A program made the translations under genes and the position numbers. The notes beneath the pieces are model-generated. The model did no database searches. It was given only the letters and a program-made list of their open reading frames with translations, and was not told where the DNA came from. 9,862 nt of DNA. Source: CAYWQB01 sp964460785. Its GTDB lineage: Bacteria; Chlamydiota; Chlamydiia; Chlamydiales; CAYWQB01. This document shows, piece after piece, positions 1 through 6,439 of this stretch; position 1 is the first letter of the stretch, and each line of letters opens with the position of its first letter. The stretch is from NCBI GenBank assembly GCA_964460785.1, contig CAYWQB010000007.1, positions 1 to 9,862 on the forward strand, in the 5' to 3' direction.

Positions 1-66
1 TATCGAAGGCTATGACAAATTGTCTAGGTCTTCTTTCTCTCCCTCTCGCTGTCAAGCACACCACCC

Positions 67-139
67 GGGGGTTTAGCTCAGTTGGTAGAGCATCTGATTT
101 GCATTCAGAAGGTCAGGAGTTCGAATCTCCTAACCTCCA
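67..139 (+). tRNA. tRNA-Ala (anticodon TGC)
   Basis: A full cloverleaf can be drawn. The acceptor GGGGGTT (67-73) pairs with AACCTCC (132-138), with one G-U pair. The D-arm contains GCTC...GAGC. The anticodon stem TCTGA/TCAGA encloses loop TTTGCAT with anticodon TGC at 100-102. The T-arm AGGAG-TTCGAAT-CTCCT is canonical. The discriminator is A139 and no CCA is encoded, so the CCA must be added by a tRNA nucleotidyltransferase. It lies 6 bp from a tRNA-Ile gene. No 16S 3' end (anti-Shine-Dalgarno) is visible in the 66 bases upstream, so this is not an obvious rRNA spacer. Confidence 0.97.
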
Positions 140-145
140 ACGAGC

Positions 146-219
146 GCGGTTATAGCTCAGTTGGTTAGAGCGCTACACTGATAATGTAGAGGTCCCAAGT
201 TCAAGTCTTGGTAACCGCA
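146..219 (+). tRNA. tRNA-Ile (anticodon GAT)
   Basis: The acceptor GCGGTTA (146-152) pairs perfectly with TAACCGC (212-218), with discriminator A219. The anticodon stem CTACA/TGTAG holds loop CTGATAA, with anticodon GAT at 180-182. The T-arm is CCAAG-TTCAAGT-CTTGG. No CCA is encoded. It is probably co-transcribed with the tRNA-Ala 6 bp upstream. In many bacteria this pair sits in the 16S-23S spacer; here protein-coding DNA follows instead of 23S. Confidence 0.97.
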
Positions 220-274
220 AGTTTCTTATTTATCCCTTATTCTTTTTATCTGATAATTATAGACTTACGTAATA

Positions 275-294
275 CTCTCTAATACAAAAGAGAG
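275..294. repeat. Small inverted repeat in the tRNA-ORF spacer
   Basis: CTCTCT (275-280) and AGAGAG (289-294) form a perfect 6-bp inverted repeat around an 8-nt A-rich loop. No T-tract follows, so it is not a convincing intrinsic terminator for the tRNA transcript. It could be a weak stem in the leader of the next gene. Apart from this, 220-354 is AT-rich and contains no ORF or strong promoter that I can defend. Confidence 0.3.
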
Positions 295-354
295 AACAAC
301 CGATATCTATAGCAAGTAATTTTGCGAAGGTATCTGTTTATACCGATAGAGTCT

Positions 355-1980
355 ATGCCTGAAGGGGCAGGGTTTGTAGATCCCGAATTTCCTAAGCCAG
401 AAGAAGAAAATACCCTGCGAAAAGAGTTCATTTCTCATCAGCTTGTTAAGTTGAAGGAACAAGGGGCTTTAGATTCTGCTATACAGAGACAGTTTCCCAA
501 ATTGAATGTATTTATAGAGTCCGCAGCAGACTCTATAGGTGATTATGAGCTACGGGGTGAATTGCGCGAGCTCCTCTCTCTTATGAAAGATCTGGGAATG
601 GTTGAAGATCTTTCTCCAAGAGATATCGAAGACCTTATTAGGATATTTAATATTTCCGTGCCTTCGGAGAGTTCAGAGGATCAGATGCAAGCACTTTTGC
701 ATGACCTCGCTTCTCACCCTGGCTGTACAAGGGCATGTTCTATGCTCAGAGAATCTATGGGTCAGGAAAGATCGACAGAAAGGACCCTTTCTCCTAGCTC
801 AGTACGGCATCTCGATCCTCATGAAACATTCACGGAAAAAATTAGTCGTGTGGTTGAAGACTATTTTGCTCCTGTATTTTCAGCAAAAGGAAGAAGTTTA
901 AGTGAAGAGGAAAAGGTGGCACTAGACTTCAGAAAGCCTTTAGGACGGGTTTTAATGGAGGATACAAGTTTGCAAGCTGAAGGTTTAGAGGGGCATATAG
1001 ATCAGGTGATTGATCAATACCTCGAACATGTATCTAGAAAAAGTCATATTCGCTTTTATTTTGAGGAGCAGAGAGTGAACCTTAGACATCTGCAGCCTAG
1101 TGACCGGAGTATGTATCCTTTTTCTCCTGAAGGGAGAGGCTCTCCAGAACATGTTCATGAGCATTGTGAGAGCTTAGTAAAACCTCTATATGTACAGATC
1201 AATAAAGACTTAAGCGGGATAAGTGGGCGAGAGATCTCGGAAGCGGAAGTCAGGGAGAAAGTTTTTCTTACGTGGAATACCCTACGTCAAGATTTTGAGA
1301 GTGCTAAAACAAGAAAAATGACAGGGGATCGGTCCCATGAAGAAGGGGCTCTTTTACTGTCTGACCATCCATCCATTGTAAGAAACTTGGTGAGATTTTT
1401 CCCTCAAAATCAAGGGGGACTTTTGCCTGACGATATGTATGAAATCAATGAGCATATAGGTCGGTCAGGAAAGATAGAGGCATTTTCTTTAAAAATTCGA
1501 TCCAACCCTCCAACTTGTATCTACCTAGATGCAAGCCTAGATATTAAAGATATTAAGCGTGTAGTGCACAAAAAGTCTGGGGATTTAGGGAAGGTTATCG
1601 TTGTGCGAAAGAGCAAGTCGCTAGGTGAAATTTTACAGAAAAAATATCCCTACCCCACTAAAGCTGTCTATAGGGCAAACTATATGAAGCGGTTAAGAGA
1701 AAAATATCCTGAAGCATATATAGAATTCTCTGAAGAGGGGGGCGAATTTATTCAAGGCCCTTATCGCTTGTATATCCCTAAGAGATTCGGAGAGGAAAAA
1801 ATATTCTGTAGCTTTAATATCCTATCTCCAGATTTAGACTGGGGCTTGGTTTGTGATACAGCCTTAGAGGCGGCAGATAAAGCCTTTTCTAAAAAGGAGG
1901 GACCTCCTCCGCAGAATCAATTTTATGTTTTTTATAGAAGTGATTGCTCTCTTAAGCTGACTAGAAAAAAAGTCCAGTAG
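355..1980 (+). CDS. Hypothetical protein, large soluble ORFan (541 aa from ATG)
   Basis: I do not recognise this protein. It is a long uninterrupted reading frame with ordinary amino-acid composition, no signal peptide, no hydrophobic stretch long enough for a membrane segment, and no clear cysteine/histidine metal site. The N-terminal two thirds is rich in charged, probably helical sequence. The last 170 residues look more mixed alpha/beta (for example the GKVIVVRKSKSLGEIL and YRLYIPKRFG stretches), and the C-terminus is basic. The frame also opens upstream at TTG 322 (11 more residues). Neither start has a good Shine-Dalgarno: ATG 355 has only AGAG close to it, and TTG 322 has only AAG. ATG 355 is preferred on start-codon frequency alone. 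A small inverted repeat, GGTAT (329-333)/ATACC (340-344), lies between the two starts. It stands 91 bp from the kinase cluster. It could be a host-interaction protein, but nothing in the sequence shows that. Confidence 0.8.
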   Translation: MPEGAGFVDPEFPKPEEENTLRKEFISHQLVKLKEQGALDSAIQRQFPKLNVFIESAADSIGDYELRGELRELLSLMKDLGMVEDLSPRDIEDLIRIFNISVPSESSEDQMQALLHDLASHPGCTRACSMLRESMGQERSTERTLSPSSVRHLDPHETFTEKISRVVEDYFAPVFSAKGRSLSEEEKVALDFRKPLGRVLMEDTSLQAEGLEGHIDQVIDQYLEHVSRKSHIRFYFEEQRVNLRHLQPSDRSMYPFSPEGRGSPEHVHEHCESLVKPLYVQINKDLSGISGREISEAEVREKVFLTWNTLRQDFESAKTRKMTGDRSHEEGALLLSDHPSIVRNLVRFFPQNQGGLLPDDMYEINEHIGRSGKIEAFSLKIRSNPPTCIYLDASLDIKDIKRVVHKKSGDLGKVIVVRKSKSLGEILQKKYPYPTKAVYRANYMKRLREKYPEAYIEFSEEGGEFIQGPYRLYIPKRFGEEKIFCSFNILSPDLDWGLVCDTALEAADKAFSKKEGPPPQNQFYVFYRSDCSLKLTRKKVQ

Positions 1981-1984
1981 CCTA

Positions 1985-2003
1985 AAAGATTGTGAGAGTC
2001 TTT
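1985..2003 (+). terminator. Weak hairpin after the ORFan, possible terminator
   Basis: AAAGATT (1985-1991) and AGTCTTT (1997-2003) can pair over 7 positions, including one G-U, around a 5-nt loop. It starts 4 bases after the stop codon and is followed by the modestly T-rich ATTCATTCTT. The stem is A/T-dominated and the tail is interrupted, so termination would be inefficient. Confidence 0.3.
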
Positions 2004-2011
2004 ATTCATTC

Positions 2012-2040
2012 TTGATCATACTCTAAATACCTGCTAAACT
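2012..2040 (+). promoter_or_regulatory. Candidate sigma-70 type promoter for the pseudokinase gene
   Basis: TTGATC (2012-2017) and TAAACT (2035-2040) are separated by exactly 17 bp and match the TTGACA/TATAAT consensus at 4 of 6 positions each. The predicted transcription start near 2047 would leave a leader of about 25 nt before ATG 2072. The same -10 hexamer, with a near-identical -35, stands in front of the NADH dehydrogenase gene (8456-8485). Confidence 0.45.
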
Positions 2041-2071
2041 ATTGTTTTTGTGTTTTTTTATGAGATCATGA

Positions 2072-3337
2072 ATGTCATCTTCATTTACGCCTGTTTGCCG
2101 ATTTGGGTCCGGTTCACCCCCTCAAAGACATGCACAAAATAGTGGGCCAGACTCTTCTGGTCAGAAAGCCGATGACTTAGTCAGTAGTTTGTTTCCCTCC
2201 CAGGATTCGTGTGCAGATGATGGTAGTGAAAATAGTTTAAGAGCCTCTCCTCCACCTCTTTGCGGTCGGTTGACAAGGCTAGAGGGAGCCAGTTGCTTTT
2301 CAAGTGAGGAGTCTGCCTATCCAGCAAGAGGGCGAGCACTAACAGTCGCTAATTCTGTAGAAGCAGAGGCTAGTAGCTCTGATGATGACCGTGTGCCCTT
2401 GAGAAGACCTCAAGACCTCGCTACAAGTGAGGAGTTGCAAGACCGGTTTGTAGGAGAGTTTCTCGCTTCTCGTGATTGCCTTGAATGCCTAAGTGCAAAA
2501 AGCGAAACAGCAGTATACCACATGGCGGGCCACAAAGGCGATGCTTATGCAGTAAAAATGTACTCGAAAGATGTATGCCCAAGAGAGGTTTATATTGCTC
2601 CAGGCCTGTCTCCTCATAAAGGGCTGTTTCAAACTGTATTTTCAGCCTCTTTGCCTGCGGCAAGTGGAGAAGAAAAAAAGTGGCTGCTTGTGATGAAGTA
2701 TGAGCCTTGTCAGCAGCTAAATGATATTTCTGTACTTAGAAACTATGTTTTAGTTGATGCAGAGCAAAGAACCCTACTTGGGCGAAGAATGGCAGTTATG
2801 AGGTTTGCAACAGAGCTTGCTCAGGTATGCAGGCACTTGCATCATCATGGTTTGGCACACAGAGCCATCCATCCAGAAAATATTCTCATTCAAAAAACGG
2901 GCTCTCTCAAGCTAGCAGGACTTTCAGCGGTGCGTGACATAAGAACAGAGTCTGGGCTACCTCTAGGTTGGCAAGAGGAAGAGTGTGTAGCAAGAGAGAG
3001 TGGGCAGCTAACACCGACGACAGCGGATGACTTTTCTGCTCCTGAAGTGCACCGGGCAACGCTTGCATCTTGGTCCCTTGCTTATGATCAACAAGTGGAT
3101 ATTTGGAGTTATGGGGCACTGTTACACTACGTAGCAACAGGGGGAGGCTCTATGCTTGCTAGCAGTGAAAGCATGTCAACAAAGGATTGTTTCTTAGCTA
3201 AGCAAAAACTAGAGGTGGATGCACGCCTCCCAAAGAGCTTGCAAGATTTAATCCGCCGCTGCACCGATCTCTCTCCTGAAAAGCGTCCTTCTTGGGAAGA
3301 GATCTTAAGTAGCTCATTCATTCGTGGTTATGTATAA
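2072..3337 (+). CDS. Eukaryotic-like Ser/Thr kinase homologue, predicted pseudokinase (421 aa)
   Basis: The first ~125 residues are low-complexity, Ser/Pro/Asp-rich and probably disordered, with an acidic serine cluster at 101-106 (SSSDDD). Residues ~138-417 align with the Hanks-type kinase domain of the three downstream paralogues. It keeps the beta-3 lysine (YAVK, K162), the helix-C glutamate (E172), the catalytic-loop Asn270, APE (323-325), the DIWSYG helix-F motif (D343) and the subdomain XI arginine (R405). Aligned with the paralogues, all three glycine-loop glycines are replaced (S141, K143, T146). HRD is H-R-A (A265), the catalytic-loop lysine is H267, the DxG motif is G-L-S (283-285), and the conserved GT before APE is T-A. 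Loss of the catalytic base and the Mg-binding Asp makes phosphotransfer very unlikely. The frame is intact, so this is a protein with a changed role, not a decayed gene. ATG 2072 has a weak GAGA ribosome site at 2062-2065. There are no membrane segments, so it is cytosolic or secreted without a Sec signal. Confidence 0.88.
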   Translation: MSSSFTPVCRFGSGSPPQRHAQNSGPDSSGQKADDLVSSLFPSQDSCADDGSENSLRASPPPLCGRLTRLEGASCFSSEESAYPARGRALTVANSVEAEASSSDDDRVPLRRPQDLATSEELQDRFVGEFLASRDCLECLSAKSETAVYHMAGHKGDAYAVKMYSKDVCPREVYIAPGLSPHKGLFQTVFSASLPAASGEEKKWLLVMKYEPCQQLNDISVLRNYVLVDAEQRTLLGRRMAVMRFATELAQVCRHLHHHGLAHRAIHPENILIQKTGSLKLAGLSAVRDIRTESGLPLGWQEEECVARESGQLTPTTADDFSAPEVHRATLASWSLAYDQQVDIWSYGALLHYVATGGGSMLASSESMSTKDCFLAKQKLEVDARLPKSLQDLIRRCTDLSPEKRPSWEEILSSSFIRGYV

Positions 3338-3352
3338 AAATTAAAAAATACT

Positions 3353-3391
3353 TAATCATTTCTTGATTGATTATTTATTTATCGCTAGGTT
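3353..3391 (+). promoter_or_regulatory. AT-rich spacer: weak hairpin and possible promoter for the small gene
   Basis: TAATCA (3353-3358) and TGATTA (3368-3373) form a 6-bp inverted repeat followed by TTTATTTAT, a feeble terminator-like shape after the pseudokinase gene. The same stretch holds TTGATT (3363-3368), 17 bp from TAGGTT (3386-3391). The -35-like box is reasonable and the -10 is poor (3 of 6). Either role is tentative. Confidence 0.25.
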
Positions 3392-3425
3392 TCATTCCAG
3401 TGACAATATGTGAATGAGGTTTAGC

Positions 3426-3824
3426 ATGTCTTCTACACAATCAGCCGGCCTTTCAAGACAGCAGGGGTTTTACCCTCTTCCTGGTCTTCCTTTAGAGGGG
3501 TCTCCTAGAGAAGCGCCTTCTGAACAAAATAGTCGTGTACAGCAGGTTTTTGATAATACTGCTGCAGATTCACAGGGTTGCTCAGAAATTCGAAGTTGGT
3601 ACCCGCTACCCAATGACGCAGGCTATCAATCTGCAGTAAGAGTTTCTGAGAGTGATAGTGAAGAAGAGATGGTCCGAGAGTTTAAGCTTCTGGACTGGCT
3701 ATCTATTCAAACTTCTTCTTTATCTCAAAACCCTGGCGTTCTTTGTGATGGAGAGGAAGGAAGATCCTCACCAGAGCAAAGTACTCTTAAGATTGTGCGA
3801 CCCCAGTTTCCAAGGGCCCAGTGA
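3426..3824 (+). CDS. Small Ser/acidic-rich protein, no kinase domain (132 aa)
   Basis: I do not recognise a family. The start is placed at ATG 3426 because GAGG (3416-3419) lies 6 bases upstream; the earlier in-frame ATG at 3414 overlaps that site. The protein begins MSST, like the MSSS start of the upstream pseudokinase. It is low in hydrophobic residues and probably disordered. It contains a YPLP element twice (16-19 and 59-62) and an acidic serine cluster SESDSEEE (74-81). That cluster precedes a short possibly helical stretch, MVREFKLLDWLSI. In layout it resembles the N-terminal extension of the pseudokinase, whose SSSDDD cluster also precedes its folded domain. It may therefore be an orphaned N-terminal segment from a duplicated kinase gene, or a stand-alone adaptor or substrate. 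No kinase remnant was found in the 110 bases downstream in any frame. Confidence 0.65.
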   Translation: MSSTQSAGLSRQQGFYPLPGLPLEGSPREAPSEQNSRVQQVFDNTAADSQGCSEIRSWYPLPNDAGYQSAVRVSESDSEEEMVREFKLLDWLSIQTSSLSQNPGVLCDGEEGRSSPEQSTLKIVRPQFPRAQ

Positions 3825-3875
3825 AACATTTATCGCCTTGATATCCCTCCCTTCCTCTAGTAAAGGAAAGAATGT

Positions 3876-3912
3876 AAAGTTTTTGTTTGATTAATAAAAA
3901 CTTTCCAATAAT
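3876..3912 (+). promoter_or_regulatory. 9-bp inverted repeat overlapping a candidate promoter of the three-kinase operon
   Basis: AAAGTTTTT (3876-3884) and AAAAACTTT (3896-3904) are perfect reverse complements around an 11-nt spacer. An alternative pairing of GGAAAG (3865-3870) with CTTTCC (3901-3906) also exists. Within and next to the repeat, TTGTTT (3883-3888) and AATAAT (3907-3912) are 18 bp apart. The -10 matches consensus at 5 of 6 positions and the -35 at 3 of 6. The repeat could be an operator across the -35 region, or an A/T-only terminator after the small gene. Sequence alone does not decide. Confidence 0.4.
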
Positions 3913-3918
3913 AACCAG

Positions 3919-3934
3919 CCTGTCAAACAGGGGG
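3919..3934 (+). promoter_or_regulatory. Ribosome binding site, partly in a small hairpin, before the first active kinase
   Basis: AGGGGG (3929-3934) lies 4 bases before ATG 3939 and is the likely Shine-Dalgarno. CCTG (3919-3922) can pair with CAGG (3928-3931) across a 5-nt loop TCAAA, covering the 5' part of the ribosome site. The 4-bp stem is short, so any effect on translation would be mild. Confidence 0.4.
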
Positions 3935-3938
3935 CCTT

Positions 3939-5099
3939 ATGTCTTGTGCTGCAACCGCTTCATCCCATGGATTGAGAATACGCGTTCCTGGTGTTCCGGA
4001 AGGTCATTCCGGAAAAAAGCCTAAAGAGAAGGTCATTATGGCTCCTCGCCATGATACGCACATTGATGCAGATCTGGTTCGGAGAATGGCAGAGATGAGG
4101 CTATCACTAGGTGAAGAGCAACCCTTTCACCAAAGAATCGGGAGAGCAATTGAAGAGCAAGTGGGAGAAGGAGACGCTGAGCTTTTAGGACGCGGGACAT
4201 TTGGAAATGTGTATCGCGTGACAATGGAGGGCAATCAGTATGCAGTGAAAATCCCAAGACTTGGAATGGAAGATGGCAAGCTTATGCGAAGGGAATATGC
4301 ATTTGCTGATAAGCTACCTATGCATGACTCTTTAGTAAAAGTGTATCTTGTGGGAGAAACCTACTTAGGAGGAAGGGAGACTTCATTTATTGCAATGGAG
4401 TGTCTGAAGGGGAAGCCTTTAATTGACTCGCTAGTGATGGATAGGAATCGGAATTTTCATCTAGCCCTTCGAGGGGCGGGCGTGCTGAGTCAGCAGTTGC
4501 TTGAAGGGAGTGAGGCAGGAGCAACAATTATGGAAGGGAGGGTTGCTCGTGTACAGAAATTCATCCGTTCGATAGCTGGTGCTATGCAAGCTCTCGATCA
4601 GGAAGGCCTAACTTTTCGAGACCTTAAGCTAGATAATATTATGCTTAGCGAAGATGACAAAGTGACTCTTTATGATTATGGGATGATGAGAGACTTAACT
4701 TCTTCATCAGGAGTCCCAAAAAAGTGGGATGAAGATGCGACAGATGCCCGAGAGGGCTCTCTCACCCCTTGTGGGACACTGGAATATCTTGCTCCAGAGT
4801 TGCTTGACTATGGAACGCAGACAAGATACTCAAAAAAAATAGATATATGGAGCTTCGGTAGCACCTTGCATAACCTTGTAACAGGAAAACAAGTTTATCT
4901 TGGAAAGCGAGGAGAAGGTGAGGTGATTAGAGTAAGCTCTAGGCTCCCTGAATCACTACATGATCTGATAGATGCTTGTGTAGCAAAAGATCCAGAGCGT
5001 AGGCCCTCTTGGGAAGAAATCCTCGAGCATCCTTTTATGCGGGAAGAGCCAAAAGATTTTATTGAAGAGTTCAAAGAGATCGTCAGGAGGGCTTCATGA
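3939..5099 (+). CDS. Eukaryotic-like Ser/Thr protein kinase (386 aa)
   Basis: This is a Hanks-type kinase, transferring phosphate from ATP to Ser/Thr of unknown targets. After an ~80-residue variable N-terminus come the glycine loop GRGTFGNV (84-91), YAVK with K104, and helix-C E119. The catalytic loop is FRDLKLDN (226-233, catalytic D228, K230, N233), with Phe in place of the HRD histidine. DYG is at 246-248, APE at 285-287, DIWSFG from D302, and R355 lies in the last subdomain. There is an insertion of about 35 residues between helices D and E (~164-200). The activation segment is long (248-285) and contains SGVPKKWD and a TPCGT threonine motif. All catalytic residues are present, so it is probably active. 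There is no transmembrane segment or PASTA repeat, unlike PknB-type sensors. An internal ATG at 4038 is a possible alternative start. Its stop overlaps the next kinase start (ATGA, 5096-5099), implying translational coupling. Confidence 0.93.
   Translation: MSCAATASSHGLRIRVPGVPEGHSGKKPKEKVIMAPRHDTHIDADLVRRMAEMRLSLGEEQPFHQRIGRAIEEQVGEGDAELLGRGTFGNVYRVTMEGNQYAVKIPRLGMEDGKLMRREYAFADKLPMHDSLVKVYLVGETYLGGRETSFIAMECLKGKPLIDSLVMDRNRNFHLALRGAGVLSQQLLEGSEAGATIMEGRVARVQKFIRSIAGAMQALDQEGLTFRDLKLDNIMLSEDDKVTLYDYGMMRDLTSSSGVPKKWDEDATDAREGSLTPCGTLEYLAPELLDYGTQTRYSKKIDIWSFGSTLHNLVTGKQVYLGKRGEGEVIRVSSRLPESLHDLIDACVAKDPERRPSWEEILEHPFMREEPKDFIEEFKEIVRRAS
5085..5090 (+). promoter_or_regulatory. Ribosome binding site inside the preceding gene
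   Basis: A perfect AGGAGG sits 5 bases before ATG 5096, within the last codons of the upstream kinase gene. It fixes this start, which overlaps the upstream stop by four bases. Confidence 0.85.
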
Positions 5100-6439
5100 G
5101 TGTCCACCGCGTAGGGGATACCAAGCCCCATTCCCCATCTTCTTCCCCAAGCTGTCAAAACATTTCCCATGCTTTCGGAAGAAAAGTGCAAGTAAAGCCC
5201 TCTTGTACAGAGAGCCGCCTGTCTGGTTTTGCCGCTCATCGTTTACATGTCGACACTCCCGCAGGAGGTTTGCCAGCGCTACAGATAGAGATCCCAAGGC
5301 TTGATGAACATGAAGAAATGCCGCCAGAAGGGGCACTGCAGAGGTTTTCTTCTCCTCTTACAGGATCCTCTAAGAGTGAAAAAGTAGCATATGAAACATT
5401 TTCAGCAGAGCAGAAGGAGCGCTTTGTGAAGGAAATCAATCGGCACTTTGCAGAGGGAAAAGCCTTTTACCTAGGCCGAGGGGGGTCAGGGCGCGTGTAT
5501 CGTATTCCTTTTGAGGGGAAAAACTATGCTATTAAAGTCTTAAATAGAGATGCTGCAAAAGTGCCTAGAACAGTGTGGCGAGAGTTTGAAACCGCCCCCA
5601 AAATAGCTTCTCATGCTTCAGTTGTGCATGCGTACTTTTCAGATAAAGTTTCGGTAGGCAAGTATACTCCTTACACCTCCCCTTGTTTAGTGATGGAGTA
5701 CTTAGAGGGGAGTCCTTTATCAGAGTATATGTATAATCCACGGCAAAATTGTTTAAAGTTCCAAGTGGGAGGTAGAGAAGGGACAGAAATAGAGAACAAT
5801 CGATCCAACGAAGAGGCTTTGATGCACTTACAGCGGTTTGTTCAGGAAATGGCGAGTGCATGTGACCATTTGCAGTCTTATGAGTTAAGCTACCGAGATT
5901 TTAAAGAAAGTAATGTGATGGTTTACTGCCATCCAGAAACTGGGCAAGCACACTTTAAGCTGATTGACCTAGGTCTCGCTCGAGACCTTCATTCTACAAC
6001 AGGCATTCCTCTAAAGTGGGATAAAAAAGCGAAAAGAGCAGAGGCTCTTCCACTATCTCCATTGGGAACAAAGCTCTACATGGCGCCAGAGATTCATGAT
6101 ACAGAACAGCCCTTTGGTCCAGGAGGGACCTATACAGAAAAAGTCGATATCTGGTCTTTTGGTGTGACCCTTTATCATTTAGCAACAGGTCAGTATCCTC
6201 ACACATTACCTGAAAAAACTTGCCTGCGAGCGGACTTTTCTCTTGGAGACAGTAAGAGAAAAGAGGTTGTCTATCCTAAACATCTCCCATCAAGTCTTGT
6301 AGATATGATAAAAAGTTGCCTCCAAGCAAACCCTACAGAACGACCTAGTTGGCAGGAGCTCTTACGCCACCCATTTCTTTCTATACATCCAGGGTCAATG
6401 ATCCGTGAGATGGAGGAGCAAAGTATTGCGTCTGAATAG
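5096..6439 (+). CDS. Eukaryotic-like Ser/Thr protein kinase (447 aa)
   Basis: The second active-looking kinase of the operon. Residues 1-~120 are a Ser/Pro-rich extension ending in a charged helical stretch (~100-122). The domain follows with glycine loop GRGGSGRV (127-134), YAIK with K147, and helix-C E163. The catalytic loop is YRDFKESN (266-273; D268, K270, N273), with Tyr in place of the HRD histidine. DLG is at 291-293, APE at 330-332, DIWSFG from D351, and R416 is conserved. An insertion of about 30 residues (~209-240), rich in Asn and Glu, separates helices D and E. The activation segment carries TGIPLKWD (302-309) and SPLGT (321-325). No membrane segment is visible. It closely parallels its neighbours in domain order and in the C-terminal PSWQELLRHPF motif (417-427), indicating tandem duplication. 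Target unknown. Confidence 0.93.
   Translation: MSVHRVGDTKPHSPSSSPSCQNISHAFGRKVQVKPSCTESRLSGFAAHRLHVDTPAGGLPALQIEIPRLDEHEEMPPEGALQRFSSPLTGSSKSEKVAYETFSAEQKERFVKEINRHFAEGKAFYLGRGGSGRVYRIPFEGKNYAIKVLNRDAAKVPRTVWREFETAPKIASHASVVHAYFSDKVSVGKYTPYTSPCLVMEYLEGSPLSEYMYNPRQNCLKFQVGGREGTEIENNRSNEEALMHLQRFVQEMASACDHLQSYELSYRDFKESNVMVYCHPETGQAHFKLIDLGLARDLHSTTGIPLKWDKKAKRAEALPLSPLGTKLYMAPEIHDTEQPFGPGGTYTEKVDIWSFGVTLYHLATGQYPHTLPEKTCLRADFSLGDSKRKEVVYPKHLPSSLVDMIKSCLQANPTERPSWQELLRHPFLSIHPGSMIREMEEQSIASE
6412..6418 (+). promoter_or_regulatory. Ribosome binding site that selects a TTG start
   Basis: GGAGGAG lies inside the end of the upstream kinase gene, 7 bases before TTG 6426. The competing in-frame GTG at 6405 lies upstream of it and has no such site. 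This places the next gene's start at TTG 6426, overlapping the upstream stop by 14 bp. Confidence 0.75.

Noticed and set aside
1450..1500. IGRSGKIEAFSLKI in the large ORFan, reminiscent of a kinase glycine loop and lysine
   Set aside because: No catalytic loop, DxG, APE or DxWSxG motif follows at the expected spacing, so the likeness is probably chance.
2060..2071. ATG at 2060, a four-codon frame ending at TGA just before the pseudokinase gene
   Set aside because: A leader peptide is conceivable, but it has no ribosome site and no meaningful sequence; too short to support.
3652..3894. An 80-codon + strand frame overlapping the small acidic protein gene
   Set aside because: It starts inside that gene in another frame, has no good ribosome site, and the overlapped gene has the better start and composition. 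Read as a shadow.
4895..5439. Several antisense and alternative-frame ORFs of 67-114 codons around the join of the first two active kinases
   Set aside because: They lie on top of clear kinase coding sequence or its Ser/Pro-rich N-terminus, with no ribosome sites or recognisable domains.
6405..6425. GTG 6405 as start of the third kinase
   Set aside because: The GGAGGAG ribosome site lies downstream of it and is correctly spaced for TTG 6426 instead.
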